From NCBI GenBank assembly GCA_963854835.1, contig OY978525.1:112144018-112208017 (forward strand): a stretch of 64,000 bases of DNA, in the 5' to 3' direction. A program made the position numbers and the translations under genes. The DNA is from Megamerina dolium. Its lineage: Eukaryota; Arthropoda; Insecta; Diptera; Megamerinidae. Shown here in pieces: positions 34,313-47,400 of this stretch. The notes under the pieces were generated by a model, which had not been told where the DNA came from, ran no database searches, and was given only the letters and a program-made list of their open reading frames with translations. Each line of letters begins with the position of its first letter. Within the stretch, counting starts at the first letter, position 1.

Positions 34313-37300
34313 TATTTTGTGTTTTGTGTGTTTTCTGCCTCAATCCGACTTTTTGACAAGACTCGAAAACATTCGAATGGTACAAAGTGTTCAAAGAAGA
34401 AAGCCGTTGACGTTTTGCAGCGTTCGGGAGTGCCTTTAATCTGCACTAATGAGGAAACCAGAAGCCACCTCTGATTCCGCCCCGGATAACCAGGATATCG
34501 GGTCGGATGCCGAATTCCGGCACTCCTTATAACGTTTATCGTCTGCAAGTAATTTATAGAGGACGGTATTGCAGGTTCGGAAGCATTGAAGGTTGGAAAA
34601 TGTCATTTATTTTATATTTAATGCTTTGGTTGGACTGATTAAATTCATATGTTGTTTTTACTTAATGTCAAACAAGTTTTCTAAAAAGAAATAACTGTTC
34701 TCGTTATGCAATATATGCTCCAACTGAACACATAGTATTTTTTTTTGTATTGAAAATGCTTTTTTTTTAAATTAAATTTTACATTAATTTTTCGTGTATA
34801 ATAATACGAAAAGATTCAATTTTATTTGCATAATTGATTTCTCTAAATATCATAAATTTTTTTAATTGTCATTTTTTTTAATAGAACTATCAGTATTACA
34901 GGTTGGGAGGTTTTTCGTGTTGCAGGTTGGGACTCAATTAAATGCAATAATTGTGGTAGAGAGTTCCATAAACATTGCGATAAAAAAACAGCTCAATTTT
35001 CCATTGTATTCATTGCAACTCAGATGAATCAATAATCGACGAACAATCAACGGACGACGACTAAAGTAAATCTAAGAAATTTAAAATTTTTTTTATAAAC
35101 ACATAAATTTATTATTACATCTATTACCTTCAATAAATACTTGAATTCCAACTTAAGGCTATTGATGTTTTTGCATTTTTCACAATCGTTTTTAGAACTC
35201 ATACAGTTTCCCAACATGCAACACTCGTATCGCAGATTAGGAAATTTGGCTGTCTCTGGAAAAAAAGCATAACTCATAAAATTTCCACTCTAATGAAAAT
35301 ACTGTCTTCGGCAAGAATGTATTGTAGCTTCATTACTTTACTATCAAATACTTTACTATTTTTTATATTTTTTATTTAAAAAAAAAAAAACATTTCTTAG
35401 CCAAAATATGAACATATTCCCAAACTGTGTTTGAAGTAAAAGAAGTAAAAAGAGTAAAAGAAAGCAAAAGAAGTAAAAGAGCAGTCAAAATAAATTGGCG
35501 TAAATTGATATAAAAACATAAATGATGCCATTGGAAATACAATGCATATTACAGGTATTTATCATACCACCATTGTGTAGTATATGTAGTGTTAAAAAGG
35601 AGGAAAAAAAAACTGCCAAATCTAATTTACGACGTATTAATATTATTTTGAATAGATTAATAGTACGATTAATTAGCAATAATTTTCCGTCGTATTTTTT
35701 CAATTGAAACACTTGATGAAATCAGTTAATTAAAATCAACTCTTGTAAATAAATAATGTCTTAAAGAAGGTTTTTCTTTCAATTTTATGTCCAGTGGTAT
35801 AAAGATTTTAATTTTTATTCATCTAAGTATATACATTAAATAGTAGGTGTGTCAATGTGTGATAGTGTTTTAATAGCTGCACTTACAAACAAAAATACTG
35901 CGAACAAAAAATACTAGATAGTTTTTTAAGTCTACATTCTTGGAAGAACAATAGATTTTATGAATTACTATTTTATTTGAGGTGCATATTTTTATATATG
36001 AAATTTTGTACATTACGGTGGATTAAACCTTTGCTCACAAATCCTATAACAAATACAATATACTAACAATGATTCTTCTAAGTTTATTCTAATCCCATAT
36101 TTGATGAATAATTATTGCAATCAATTATACGATTTGTCATGATTTTTTTTCGCCCGCCTTTATGTACATATATACTCCACATATGTGTATATCAGAAATA
36201 TATTCTTGAAATTGTATTAAAAAAAAAAAAAACAATAATGAAAAACCAAACAAACATGAAACAAATGTGCGTGTCCGCTTAAAGCACTTGTCTGTTGGTA
36301 ACACCTTTAAAACTCTTAACTATATGCATTTGAAACGCAGCGCTTTCATACAAGGTACCACTGTGTGTATTTCTATACGCCGACATTCGTATATAGCACT
36401 CATGGAGTTGTACTAATATCAAGGCTTGTCGGAAATAAAAATTTTTTTTTAATTAGACATATTTATTTAGATAGATAGATAAATAATAATAAAATTAAAT
36501 AAAACAATAAAAAAAAATAAATAAATAAAAATAAAACAGTTGAAAATAATTTTTTTGTTTAATTTTATGGCGCATGCGCATACACAAGCAAACATAACAA
36601 ATTGTCTGACATTCTAACGTTTGATTATTTACTGTTGGTTGGCTATAGGTATCATATATATTGTTTTTTACCTTAGAGAGGAAGTTCTTAATGCCCCGGT
36701 AAATTTCGTGTAAATTATGTTGAATTATGCAATTTATAAATATGTATAACTGGTTGTTCTGTTTCTTGGAAAATTATTCATGTCTTTATGCTGCGTCATT
36801 TATCTTGTATATGGTAGCAGCACATCTATAAACTATTTATTTATGTAAATGCAACAAATTACAAATGATATACATTAAATGATAGTGATATGTATATAAG
36901 CATTATCTTTCATATATTTCAATGTCATCACTTATTCTTATGGAAATTAATAGACAACATTAAAAGGGTGATACTTTGAGTATTCGAGTAGTGTAAAGGA
37001 ATTATTCTTCGATTATTTTACGCATTTAGAATCAATATTTCCATTCAACTTCGTTTCATATAATGTTTAAGCAGCGATTTTTAAGGTTTATGATGCGTAA
37101 AAGTAGGTAAAAAGCTTCTTCATTTACTTATTTGGCCATTACTTCATACATCATTGATTCTTCCACGTTAATTCTTCCACAGCATGTTCAGGCATCAGGT
37201 TCGAAAATAGAATAATAAGTCTAGTACGTAATATTGTCATTCTCAATAATGTATAATGTAATAATGTAATTGTATATTTAACCTTAGCAAAATTAACGCC

Positions 37301-37829
37301 ATATTCTCAAAAATTCATGGGATCAAATACGGTGTCGTTCTCGGAGCGCTGACTATCGTAATATTGTCGAAAAATTGTTAATTGCTAAATTACAAAAATC
37401 GATCAAACTCATGGTATGGATCTTGTTGAATGTCACAACAAGCACGTTTTTTGGAAGGGAAACTACATGCCTACATGGGAAACTACATTGATTGCACTCA
37501 GTATTTGCTATTATTGCATTCCTTTCATCTCAACTGCATCTAAATACAATACAAGTATATATGTCTTCAGATTTCAAATTTCGGTTTCGTCGTAGTCTGT
37601 AATTTTTCGTCTCTGAAGGCAATGCGGACAAATATTATTTATAAAATTAATGTTTAAAACTTTTTCATACATTGTAAGTTTTCAGACCAGTTACCTTTTG
37701 CTTTGGCATATAAAAAAGAAATTCGATTTATATTCAAGATGTCACTAATTTTTTTCCTGACATTTTGACTGAAAAGCAATTCCTTCTTAAACTTCCCTAG
37801 TAATAAGTGGTCAAATAAATTTTGTCATA
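34313..37829. other. Gene-free stretch with a few remnants
   Basis: A degraded FEWYKVFKE-like peptide near 34372-34400 (+ strand) hints at another mariner N-terminus. A small GC-rich patch lies at 34455-34525. AAGTAAAAG-type purine repeats occupy 35436-35482. No gene can be supported. Confidence 0.4.
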
Positions 37830-38215
37830 TGAAGTTGGTTGCATTAAAAAAGTTTGTATCAAATTTATATGAAATGGATGTCGATAAGCAACATTTACGT
37901 CATTGTATTTTATTATATATCCAAATTAAAAAAAGGACTGCTGAAGCTGTGAAATTTGCCTTTGGGTGAAAATTATGTGAATTTTAGAACAGTGCAGAAA
38001 TGTTTTACAAAATTTCGTGACGAAAATTTTTACCCAGGGGATGATTCACATTCCAGTGCGTACATCAAAATCAATTCCGGAACTCATTTTTCCCTTACCG
38101 TGGGAAGTTCTACATCATGCAGCGTATTCTCCAGACTTGACTCCATTTATTCAGATTAATGCAGTCTTATTTAGCTGACCAACGATTCTTCAAAGAACGA
38201 TTTGATAAAAAATAA
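37830..38215 (+). pseudogene. Mariner remnant with large internal deletion
   Basis: The + strand translation in mixed frames gives an HTH fragment (RTAEAVKFA, NFRTVQKCFTKFRDENFYPGDD). It passes directly to the C-terminal catalytic block (YEVLHHAAYSPDLTPF) and then YLADQRFFKERF. These are the first and last parts of a mariner transposase. The middle (roughly 150 residues) is gone and several stops are present. Terminal repeats were not found. Confidence 0.7.
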
Positions 38216-38513
38216 AAACACACAAAAACTCCGCAGCTCAGAATCGGCGAAAGGTAAGTGGTTTGCTCCCAATACTGTCCAAATTTAACACTCTCAACAA
38301 TACTAGAAGAAAAGCTTGTAAGAGGGTCTTCGAAATAATTTTTTTAAACATTCTCTTCTAAAAAAATATTCTATAAATTCACGTAGTATACTAACTACAA
38401 AATTGACACAATTTTAAATTGAAAATATTCAAAAGACCATAACTTCGACCTACGAAATATTTAGAAATAATGGTTGAAATATTCCTCAAATAAAAATAAT
38501 TTTAAAAAATAAA

Positions 38514-38818
38514 TATGTGACACTTAAGGCCCCAAAGGGCTCTTTGGCCGAGCTTCAGTATTAGAAGGGACCTACTTATTTTAGACCGTTCCGAACTGCA
38601 GAACTCTTGCGACATCACTTTTTTGAGCTTGATCACAGAGTTCTTTTAGAAGCTTTTTCATGGCAAGTTGTTACTGTCGGAAGATTGCCAATTGCTTGAC
38701 GACAGGTGGGTACCGTTCGAAAGAAAAATATTTTCGATATTAAATTTGTTATGCATCAGCCGGGGATTGAACCACGACCTACAGATCATAAGGCCAACAC
38801 ACTAACCACTGAGCCACA
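38514..38818 (-). repeat. tRNA-derived SINE, copy 2
   Basis: On the minus strand the head reads GTGGCTCAGTGGTTAGTG (A box), then GTCGTGGTTCAATCCCC (B box, near 38763-38775). The body is shared with copies 1 and 3. The first 7 bases of the head are missing compared with copy 3. An A-rich + strand flank (38498-38513) sits at its 3' end, that is T-rich on the sense strand, as in copy 3. Confidence 0.8.
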
Positions 38819-39129
38819 GATATTTAATATGATATAATATTTTGTATAAAATAAAATATATTTATTAGAGAAAATATTAAAATAGTAGTAGAAATATTAT
38901 TGAAATAGTTGCAAAAATATTTCTTATTGTGAATAAGCATCCATATGCATGCTGGTGGCAATGGTTTATGCAATTTTTAAATATTGTTTTATGATAGTTT
39001 TTAATATAATACACTCATATGAATTTATAATTATTTCAATTTTTAATTTTAATTTATTGAATTCTTTAATTTAATCTATATGGCTACTAAACTAAACACA
39101 AAACGATTTTTTTATATCAACTTCTGATA

Positions 39130-40416
39130 AAGGGTTAACCATTTCGCGGTTTCAAAAGTATAGGGCTAGAATTCGACATCTGTCAAACTGAGTTGTTAAA
39201 ACAATTTCTTTCTTTTTCAGTTCAAAGTCTGACATTTGCGAAAATGGATCGCTTAACTATCGCACAACGCATTAAAAGTGTAAAAACCTACTACAAAAAT
39301 GGTGATTCTGCCACAGCCACATATCGTGCTTTAAGAGGAGATTATGGTTTACATAATCGTCCAACTACGCAAGCAATTGGCAAAATTGTGAAGAAATAGG
39401 AAAAGACTGGATCGGTTACAGATATTGTAAGGCCTGTGCATCATCGTTTCGCTCGTACCACCGAAAATATCGCTGCTGTAAGTGAAAGTGTTGCCGAAGA
39501 CCCGAATGTGTCGATTCCTCGTCGTTCTCAGGAATTAGGACTGTCTTACGGCACATTATGGCGTATTTTGCATTTGGATCTACACCTACATCCATATAAA
39601 ATCCAGCTCACACAACAACTGAAGCCAGCTGACCATTCACAACGTCGTAGATACGTCGAATGGGTGCTTGAACAACAGGCGGTGGACGGCGATTTTTCGA
39701 ACAAAATTTTCTTCAGCGACGAAGCACATTTCTCACTCGGTGGGTATGTTAACAAACAAAATTGTCATATTTGGGGTTCTGAGAATCCTCAAGTAATTGA
39801 AGAGAGGCCACTACATCCACAAAAAGTCACTGCTTGGTGCGCTCTTTGGTCCGGAGGTGTGATTGGACCTTACTTCTTCGAAAACGACGATGGAACGACT
39901 GTCACCGTCAATTCGGAGCGTTATGGTCATATGATAATCGACTTTTTTTTGCCTGCTATTGAAGAATACGATTTAGAGAATATGTGGTTTCAACAAGACG
40001 GTGCCACATGCCACACAACTCGAGCGAATATGGCTTTATTGCAAGAGAAATTTTCTGGCCGCGTAATTTCTCGTCGTGGCGATATCAAGTGGCCATCAAG
40101 ATCATGCGATTTGACACCGCTTGACTTTTTTTTGTGGGGCTACGCGAAAGACCGTGTTTATGCAGATAAACCTTGAACTGACATTCGTCACGTTATGGCT
40201 GAGATACCGCCCAATATGTGTCAAAAAGTGGTCGAAAATTACCTCAAAAGAATCGATGCTTGCAACAATTCGCGTGGTGGTCATTTAAATGATGTAGTAT
40301 TTCACACATAATGTCAACGTTCAAACTTTATAATAAAAAAGAAATATCATGATAAAAAATATTTTATATGTGTTTTATTTACATTTACTTTTGAAACCGC
40401 AAAATGGATAACCCTT
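39130..40416 (+). mobile_element. DD41D Tc1/mariner element (rosa-like), copy 1
   Basis: Inverted ends of about 32 bp (AAGGGTTAACCATTTCGCGG / AAGGGTTATCCATTTTGCGG, then TTTCAAAAGTA) abut TA at 39128-39129 and 40417-40418. The length is 1287 bp. It encodes one transposase gene. A second copy lies inverted at 60511-61792. Spacing of the second and third catalytic Asp is 41 residues (QQDGATCH to TPLDFF). That defines the DD41D group, of which rosa from the tephritid Ceratitis rosa is a known member. Confidence 0.92.
39244..40311 (+). pseudogene. DD41D transposase, copy 1 (two lesions)
   Basis: ATG at 39244 starts MDRLTIAQRIKSVKTYY, an HTH domain. A TAG at 39397-39399 replaces the Tyr codon found in copy 2 (KKYEETG). 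The frame then stays open: SIPRRSQELGLSYGTLWRIL (second HTH), NKIFFSDEAHFSLGG (first Asp), VTAWCALWSGGVIGPYFF, MWFQQDGATCHTTRAN (second Asp) and CDLTPLDFFLWGYAKDRVYADKP (third Asp). A deletion just after ADKP shifts the frame. The remaining C-terminus (MCQKVVENYLKRIDACNNSRGGHL) is readable in another frame to TAA at 40309-40311. All three catalytic residues survive. Confidence 0.9.
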
Positions 40417-41538
40417 TACTTTCGCCATTTCCTTGTCCATAATAACTAACTGTAATAATAGCTGTCGTCGTTGCGGTTTTGCATAAATTTTTAATAAAAT
40501 GCTACAATGCTACACCTGAATATTGCTGGTTTGATATTTTCCAAATAATATTCTTCACAAATAAATGCATACATTTTGTAGTGTCGATGAATATACTGTC
40601 GATGCATAGTTACATACAAATACTTACACCAACAATTGCAATGACATGTTTGTACGTATACAATATTGAGTGACTGTTATGAATACGTAATCTTTTGATG
40701 AAAAAGAGCTAGAAAGAGAAAAAAAGAGAAAGAGAGAGAGAATAACAATTACAATATTTAAAAATGTGATGGTAATGATAGCTTGTAGTCGCGACTATTG
40801 TTTTTTTTTTATCATTGTCTTCATTATTGACGACAATAATTGCATTTTTAATGCGACATTCATTCATGACATTTCTTCTTATATTGCTCGCCATCTCTTT
40901 CTCATATTAACTATCTCTGTGACTCTCTCTCTCTCCGTATGAGTGTGCGTGCCTCTCTATTTTTCATGTCATTTGGCTAATTATCAAATAGCAACAACAA
41001 TTCAACTTCCCCATCTACCGTTGTTATTTCGTATTTAGGTTGCTATCGGTGCAAATTTCTTATGCACCTAACGGTTTTATAGTACATGTATAGTGTCAAG
41101 TATAAAAATATATGTAAATGCACATAAATGGCAATTTCGTAATTGTCATAATTTTCATTTGATATTATGAATGCAGCATATATATGTTAGTGAGAGAGTG
41201 CATTAATAATTAATTTATGTAAATTCTAAAAAGCTATTTATGAAATTATATATAGTATTTCAATATTATATAATTGTTGAATGCATTCATCTGTAATTCT
41301 GTATGTAATATAATACAGTAGTGCAGCAGTGGGCATATACATTACATTATATACATATATGCTAAGACGTCAAAATCACGACAACTTCAGGCAATTGCAA
41401 ATTGTTAATACAACACAATATGTATATATTTTTGGTTTTAATACATAAAAGTGAAACAGTTACTAACTCGCACTTTCATTTATGTTACGCTTTTTGCACT
41501 GCTACTTGTAAGTATATATGCATTTTTCGTTGTTTTCG

Positions 41539-41595
<57 letters not shown>

Positions 41596-42199
41596 TATAA
41601 CAGCGGTCAGTGCTCGATTTGTTTTAAATAAACATTCAATTGTGGACAACAGCTGTTGATGTTGCTGTTGCTATTAACTACAAGTGTAAATGCAATACAA
41701 AAATATAAATGATAGCTGGATACAAGAAGAAGTAAAAGAAGTAAATCAACTAAATAACATACAATGATGCCAACTCACGATTACTTACTATATGCTTCAA
41801 TGATGCTGAAAGCAAAAAACCAAAAAATTAAATAAAAAATGCAAAAAACAAATGGAAAATTATTGTATTTTAATCAACAACAATAACAACAACAACAAGC
41901 GTAACAATAACAATAAAATAATTTTGCGCAGAAAAATCAAAATATGCACCAATAACATGCAAAGGTTCATTATACATAAGGTAATTTAATAAAATGTATT
42001 TAATACATACAATGTGCATTAGAGTGACTTGCAATTGTACATACACATTTCACGAAAAAAAAAAATATATTATTGGCCTTAACCAATTAATCCAAATTTT
42101 TTTTTTTGTTGATTTTATGCTTTTTGAAATCGAAAATATTTTTGCGAACAACATTATTTTGTATAACCGGAGAAAATTTGGAATATGCATTTCATTTCA
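40417..42199. other. Gene-free stretch
   Basis: AT-rich DNA with (AG)n (about 40724-40740), (TC)n (40924-40936) and the long (TTG)n below. No coding signal. Confidence 0.5.
41538..41594 (+). repeat. (GTT)19 microsatellite
   Basis: About nineteen uninterrupted GTT units. The apparent 85-codon ORF across it (41402-41659) is a poly-Cys artefact of the repeat and is not a gene. Confidence 0.95.
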
Positions 42200-43400
42200 T
42201 AAAATCTGTTGACAATTTTTTCGACAATATTGCAAAACAATTTTAACGATGTCGAACAAAAAATAGAATTAATGTCGAAATCTCTATATATTTGCCATTA
42301 TTTTCAATAATATCTAAAAAATATTTCACTAGAAAAGAAAAAAAAAAATATTATATATTGTATTATTGCATACATTTTTCGATATTAATGCAATATACCG
42401 AACAAAGATACCAGCATTACATTTTTCAAAAGGATCCCATAATTTTGTATATTCAGATACATTACAAACAATATGAATAAATCTACACTGAATATTTTGA
42501 ATAAATCAATTAATTAATGTCGAACAATTTGTTGACAATTTTTCGATATTATTGCAAAAAAAAATATTTAATGTTGTCGAACAAAAAATAAAAATAATGG
42601 CGAAATCTTTACTTCTAGCAACGATTTTTTACGACAATGTCTAAATATTGTATAACTCTTTTGCATAAATTGTTCGGCATTAATGCAATACATCAAACGA
42701 ACATACCAGCATAACATTCTTCATGATTATTGCATACATTTTTCGACATTATTGCAATATACCGAACGATGATACTAGCATTACATTTTTCAAAAGCAGT
42801 CCATCATTTTGTATAACCACATACATTACAAACAATATGAATAATCTACACCGAATATTTTGAATAAAAAAAAAGTAATTAATGTCAAACATTTTATTGG
42901 CAATTTATCGACATTATTGCAAAAAAATATTTAATGTTGTCGCACAAAAAATAAAAATAATGTCGACATCTTTATTTTTTGCAACAATTTGTACAACAAT
43001 GTCTAAATATTATTTTTCTCGATAAAAGAGTTCTACTTTATTGCATAAATTTTTCATCATTAATGCAATACATCAAATGAACATACCAGTATAACATTTT
43101 TCAAAAGCAGTCCCTCATTTTGTCTAAACAGGTGATTACAAAAAAAAAAAAAAAATTTTTTATAATCTACATCGACATCATCTACATCAACATCAAAGTT
43201 GTTGGAAATTTTTCGACATTATTGCAAAAAAATATCTAACAAAATCTCAATTTTCCGCCATTATTTTTTTTTATAAAAATGTCAAAAATAGATTTCTCTC
43301 TTTAATAAGTTTCTACATTAAATTTTTGGACATTAATGCAGTACACCGCTCTAAAATACCAATATAAAATTTTTTAGAATCAGTCCATAATTACTTTTCG
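42200..43400 (+). repeat. Tandem array of 310-365-bp units
   Basis: The landmark GACAATTTTTCGATATTATTGC (in variants) begins near 42211, 42533, 42899 and 43203. Each unit also shares ACATTTTTCAAAAGCAGTCC, TAATGTTGTCG and GCATTAATGCAATAC-like blocks. The sequence is unusually rich in the palindrome-like TTCGACATTATTGCA/TGCAATA words. No ORF is seen. It ends shortly before the SINE at 43465. Confidence 0.85.
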
Positions 43401-43464
43401 ATTTGAACGCTTTTCAACTTACTCTCTCCCAGATAGTCTCGACTATATTATATTAGACCAAGTA

Positions 43465-43830
43465 AAAAAAAAAAAAATAAATATGTGGCACTTAAAGCCC
43501 CAAAGGGCTCATTGGCCGAGCTTCTCTTCTATTACTGTTGTGCGTCTTAAATTTTGGACAGTATTAGAATGGACCTACTTATTTTAGCCGGTTCCGAACG
43601 GCAGAACACTTGTGACATCACTTTTTCTGAGCTTTGTCACAGAGTTCTTTTTAGAAGCTTTTTCATGGCAAGTTGTTACTGTCGGAAGAATTGCCAATTG
43701 CTTGCCGACAGGTGGGTACCATTCGAAAGAAAAATCTTTTCGATATAAAATTTGTTATGCATCAGCCGGGTATTGAACCACGACCTACAGATCAGAAGGC
43801 GAACACACTAACCACTGAGCTACGGCACCC
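43465..43830 (-). repeat. tRNA-derived SINE, copy 3, with 13-bp target duplication
   Basis: ATTAGACCAAGTA flanks it at 43452-43464 and 43831-43843, fixing both ends. Sense is minus. The 5' end begins GGGTGCCGTAGCTCAGTGG (tRNA acceptor, then A box), with the B box GGTTCAATACCC near 43769-43780. After a roughly 230-bp body come GCTCGGCCAATGAGCCC, AAGTGCCACATATTTA and a T run of about 14 directly against the target duplication. The 3' tail is therefore oligo-T on the sense strand, not oligo-A. TTTT is also the RNA polymerase III terminator. Confidence 0.9.
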
Positions 43831-43879
43831 ATTAGACCAAGTACACTGTGTAAATGTGCAAACAATTTTCATGATCACG

Positions 43880-44400
43880 ATAGTTTGTGACGTCAGGTCT
43901 TATGGAGAAAATTTCTAAAACAAATCAACAACTATTTTATTATAACAATTGCTTTAAAAATCAGAATAATGTGATGACATCACATTATAAAAAATGACAT
44001 GACATTTATAATATTACGCAACTCTCAAACTTTAATTCTCAATATAAGCTCGTGTCTAGTTGTGACGTCATAGTTGACGAAGAAAATTTATCAATAAAAA
44101 AAACAACAACAATTTTACTACGACAACTAATTAAAAATCACCATAATATGATGACATCACAATCTGAAAGTGACATGATATTCATAATATTACGCCAACT
44201 GTCAATATTAAATTCTCAATATAATCGACCCAGTTGTGACATCATATTTGATGGAGAATTTTTATGCATCAAAACAACAAGAATTTTATTATGACAACTA
44301 AAATAAAAGTCATAATAATGTGATGACATTACAATATGAAAATGTCCATAATGTTCATAATAACAATTTTTAGTCTTGATGAAAACTGTTTCCAAAAATT
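43880..44400 (+). repeat. About 175-bp tandem array with CRE-like palindromes
   Basis: Three direct repeats share TTGTGACGTCA, AACAACAA..ATTTTA, ATCA..ATAAT(A/G)TGATGACATCAC, GACATGA and ATTCTCAATATAA blocks. Each unit carries two bZIP/CRE-like sites. Positions are 43888 (TGACGTCA), 43975 (TGACATCA), 44063 (TGACGTCA), 44152 (TGACATCA), 44237 (TGACATCA) and 44325 (TGACATTA). Steps are 87, 88, 89, 85 and 88. No ORF. It may be a neutral satellite; regulatory function is only suggested by the motif. Confidence 0.88.
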
Positions 44401-47400
44401 ACTATGATTTTTATAATATTATGCCAAGTCTTAAACTAAACTTCTCTGTGTAATTGTTAAATTGTTAGATTAAATTCATTTAAATTGTTAGATTTCGGAA
44501 CATTTGTATATCCCAGGTAATATTGTATTAATAATTCAATTTTACTACTTTTCAGGATTTTTCTCGTTTCTAATACATTCTTCCGGCATAGAAATCTTTC
44601 ATTTACGTAAAAGGTGCCATCAAGTGAAAGTGAATGTCTCATAAAAATTTAATAATTTTGTGTATAATTAAAATGGATTTTCACTACAAGTATTTTGCAT
44701 CCAAGTAGATTATTATACATAAATAAATATTTATATAAAGACATTTGTTTAACACTTATTGTTATTCATATAACAGTGTATGTACAGTGTAATTTCTCTT
44801 CTAACAGTTATATTTAATAATATTACAACCCTTGCATTATAGGCTCAAAAAAGTCTATAGGATTTTCAAGTAATTATTCTCTTAAAGTGAAAAAGTGATA
44901 CAGAGATATAAAGAGGAATATGGCTGCTATGTAGTTGCTGTAATTTTAGACATTTTACTATTCAATGGAATTTAGTGGCAGCATATTTTTCAATATTATT
45001 TTTCATTGATGTGGGAGAATCTTTTTATCTCAACACCAGCAAAACCACCACCACCGCCACCGCCGACAATGAGCATAGTTGCAATGCAAATGTGGTTTTA
45101 CAACAATTTTTAATTACAATAACAACTTAATAGTAACAAACACTATGTACATCATAGTAAATGTGTAGTGTTTCACAAATAAATAAAAAGCATCCAAGCA
45201 ACCGAAGGCTGAGAAAATCAACAGCTAAAATAATTTGTATTTCAATATATCTACATATGTAAATATGCATATCTTTACAAACATTGTACTTATCTACATA
45301 CACACATATGAATGACTATGAAGTGTATATTGTATATACATCTATTTTATTGTATTTAAATGCAAATGAAATTTATATAGCAAGTGAATGAATGAAAAAA
45401 AAAAAATGTATAATAATAATTACAATGATGTGCATACATCTACTATATATTTAAATATAGATTATTATTATGATTGCCAGCAATATTATGTATTTTCATA
45501 CAATACACAATATATTCGCAATTGTTTTTTTTTTTTATATATAAATTTCCTTGTAAATTTATTGAATCACTTGAATGCTTTAAATGTTATAAATTAATGC
45601 AAAAAATTGATATACATATAACGTAATATATATTATATATAATATATTAATATATAGTAAAAAAACAATTTTTTATTTCATTTATTTATTTTTAATATTA
45701 GCTTTGTATAAAACACATGCCAATTAAAAACAAATTTTAATTGCTTGCTCATTAATGGAAGACAAGTGTGAAATGTGAGTAGTAAGTAAGCAGCAGGTTT
45801 GTTTCTTAGCTCTTTTATTATACTTGTGTTATTCCATCATGGATCATTTATCAGTTAAGCATACGTATATATTTAAATATTGTTGTTATTCTAAGACATT
45901 GTGTTGCTGTTGTTGTTGTTATTATTATTCCAATTTTTTTCATATTTATAATTAATTATTAGATCATTTATGCTATGTATAATGTGATTAGTGTTACTGC
46001 ATAATAATGTTCAATTATGAATAATTTGTTGATCCCACCCGTCAATTGAAAAATATTCATTAATAATGTTTGTATTTTCATACAATTAAATTGGATTAAA
46101 TTATTGAAGGATTTAGTAGTAGTAGTAGTAGTAGTAGTCACAAAATTGCCATAGCTGCATGGTTTTTTAAGACACTCTAATTTGGGCAAAATGAATCATA
46201 AATAATAGCTAAGCAATGAATAAGTGGTTGAGATACAAACAAGATTTAACATGTCAATAATCTATCATCAGATATTCAGTGGTCAATCGATTCTAATTTC
46301 TGGCTTTCTGAAGAAAAAAAAAAACTGAGATCAATAATAACATTTCACTGAGTTTAAAATATTAATAAATAGGTACAAGTGAAAATGTGTGCCATATATA
46401 CAATACAATTAGGGTATTCATAAGGTGTCATAACACAATAGTTTAAAAAGCTTTGTTGTTGTTCCCTATACAAATGTGACTTAACGCAATACAACTTTGT
46501 AAACCATGTTGTTAACTCATCAGGTGTTTCTATTTACTTCTTCATTCTTATTCGTCGCTAAAAATGAACATATATGTATAATAGCATTTCATATTAAAAA
46601 ATTATATACATTTACTTGATACAATCATGAGTAAATCCAATTCCAATGCTTGCTTTTTGCATCAAGCAATCATTATTTTCATTCTTTCACTTTCTTTTGG
46701 CATTTTCAATATAAAATTCATTTAAAATTAACAGTCGGTTGTGATGGCCAAATACGAAGAAAAAGAAAATCAGCTGATGAATTGAAATATCATACTTGTT
46801 TCATATTTTCGATCAATTTGAAGTTATGCATATATTGCTATTGCATTTCTTATTGGGCTGTGGAAATATGAAAAATTTATTTTTTACATCAGTTATTTAA
46901 GATTTAAGAGCCGGCTATTTTTATTTTTTCACTCAATTTCAAATTCCAAACTAATTCACCTTGTTCAATAAATTCTATGAAATCAGCTGATCCCATATTT
47001 GTGAAAACAGAGTTGTTATAATTCTGAAAATACTTCCAGGGACATTTTATATTATTCAGTTGAGTTGAAAAAACAGTTCCATATTATACTATATTCAGAC
47101 GACAGCGAAATTGCTCAATTTCGATAGGCAATTTTAACTTTTAATTTAATCCATTCACATGATTATTCTCAATTTGAGTTAACAACATGATTTCCATTGT
47201 GAGAAAATGGAAAAAAAAATGTATTTTGATATATTTTTCACATTTTTAAACATTTATTACAATATTAACAAAATTATGTAACATATATAAATGATGTATA
47301 ATAATTTCAAGAAATATTGTAGAACTGGTCAAATTCAATCACAAAAATTCCGACTTTATGATACTGATAGGTGCTGCTTTTCCACAATTGCAGATCCTTA

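Noticed and set aside
34340..34545. Possible extra mariner N-terminus (FEWYKVFKE-like) and GC-rich patch
   Set aside because: Too short and frame-broken to separate from chance; mentioned only in the gene-free note.
41402..41659. ORF with a run of Cys
   Set aside because: Produced by the (GTT)19 microsatellite read as TGT; there is no protein-like flank.
43769..43830. A functional tRNA gene
   Set aside because: A and B boxes and a tRNA-like 5' end are present, but the anticodon arm does not fold convincingly. The same sequence is the head of a dispersed repeat with target duplications.
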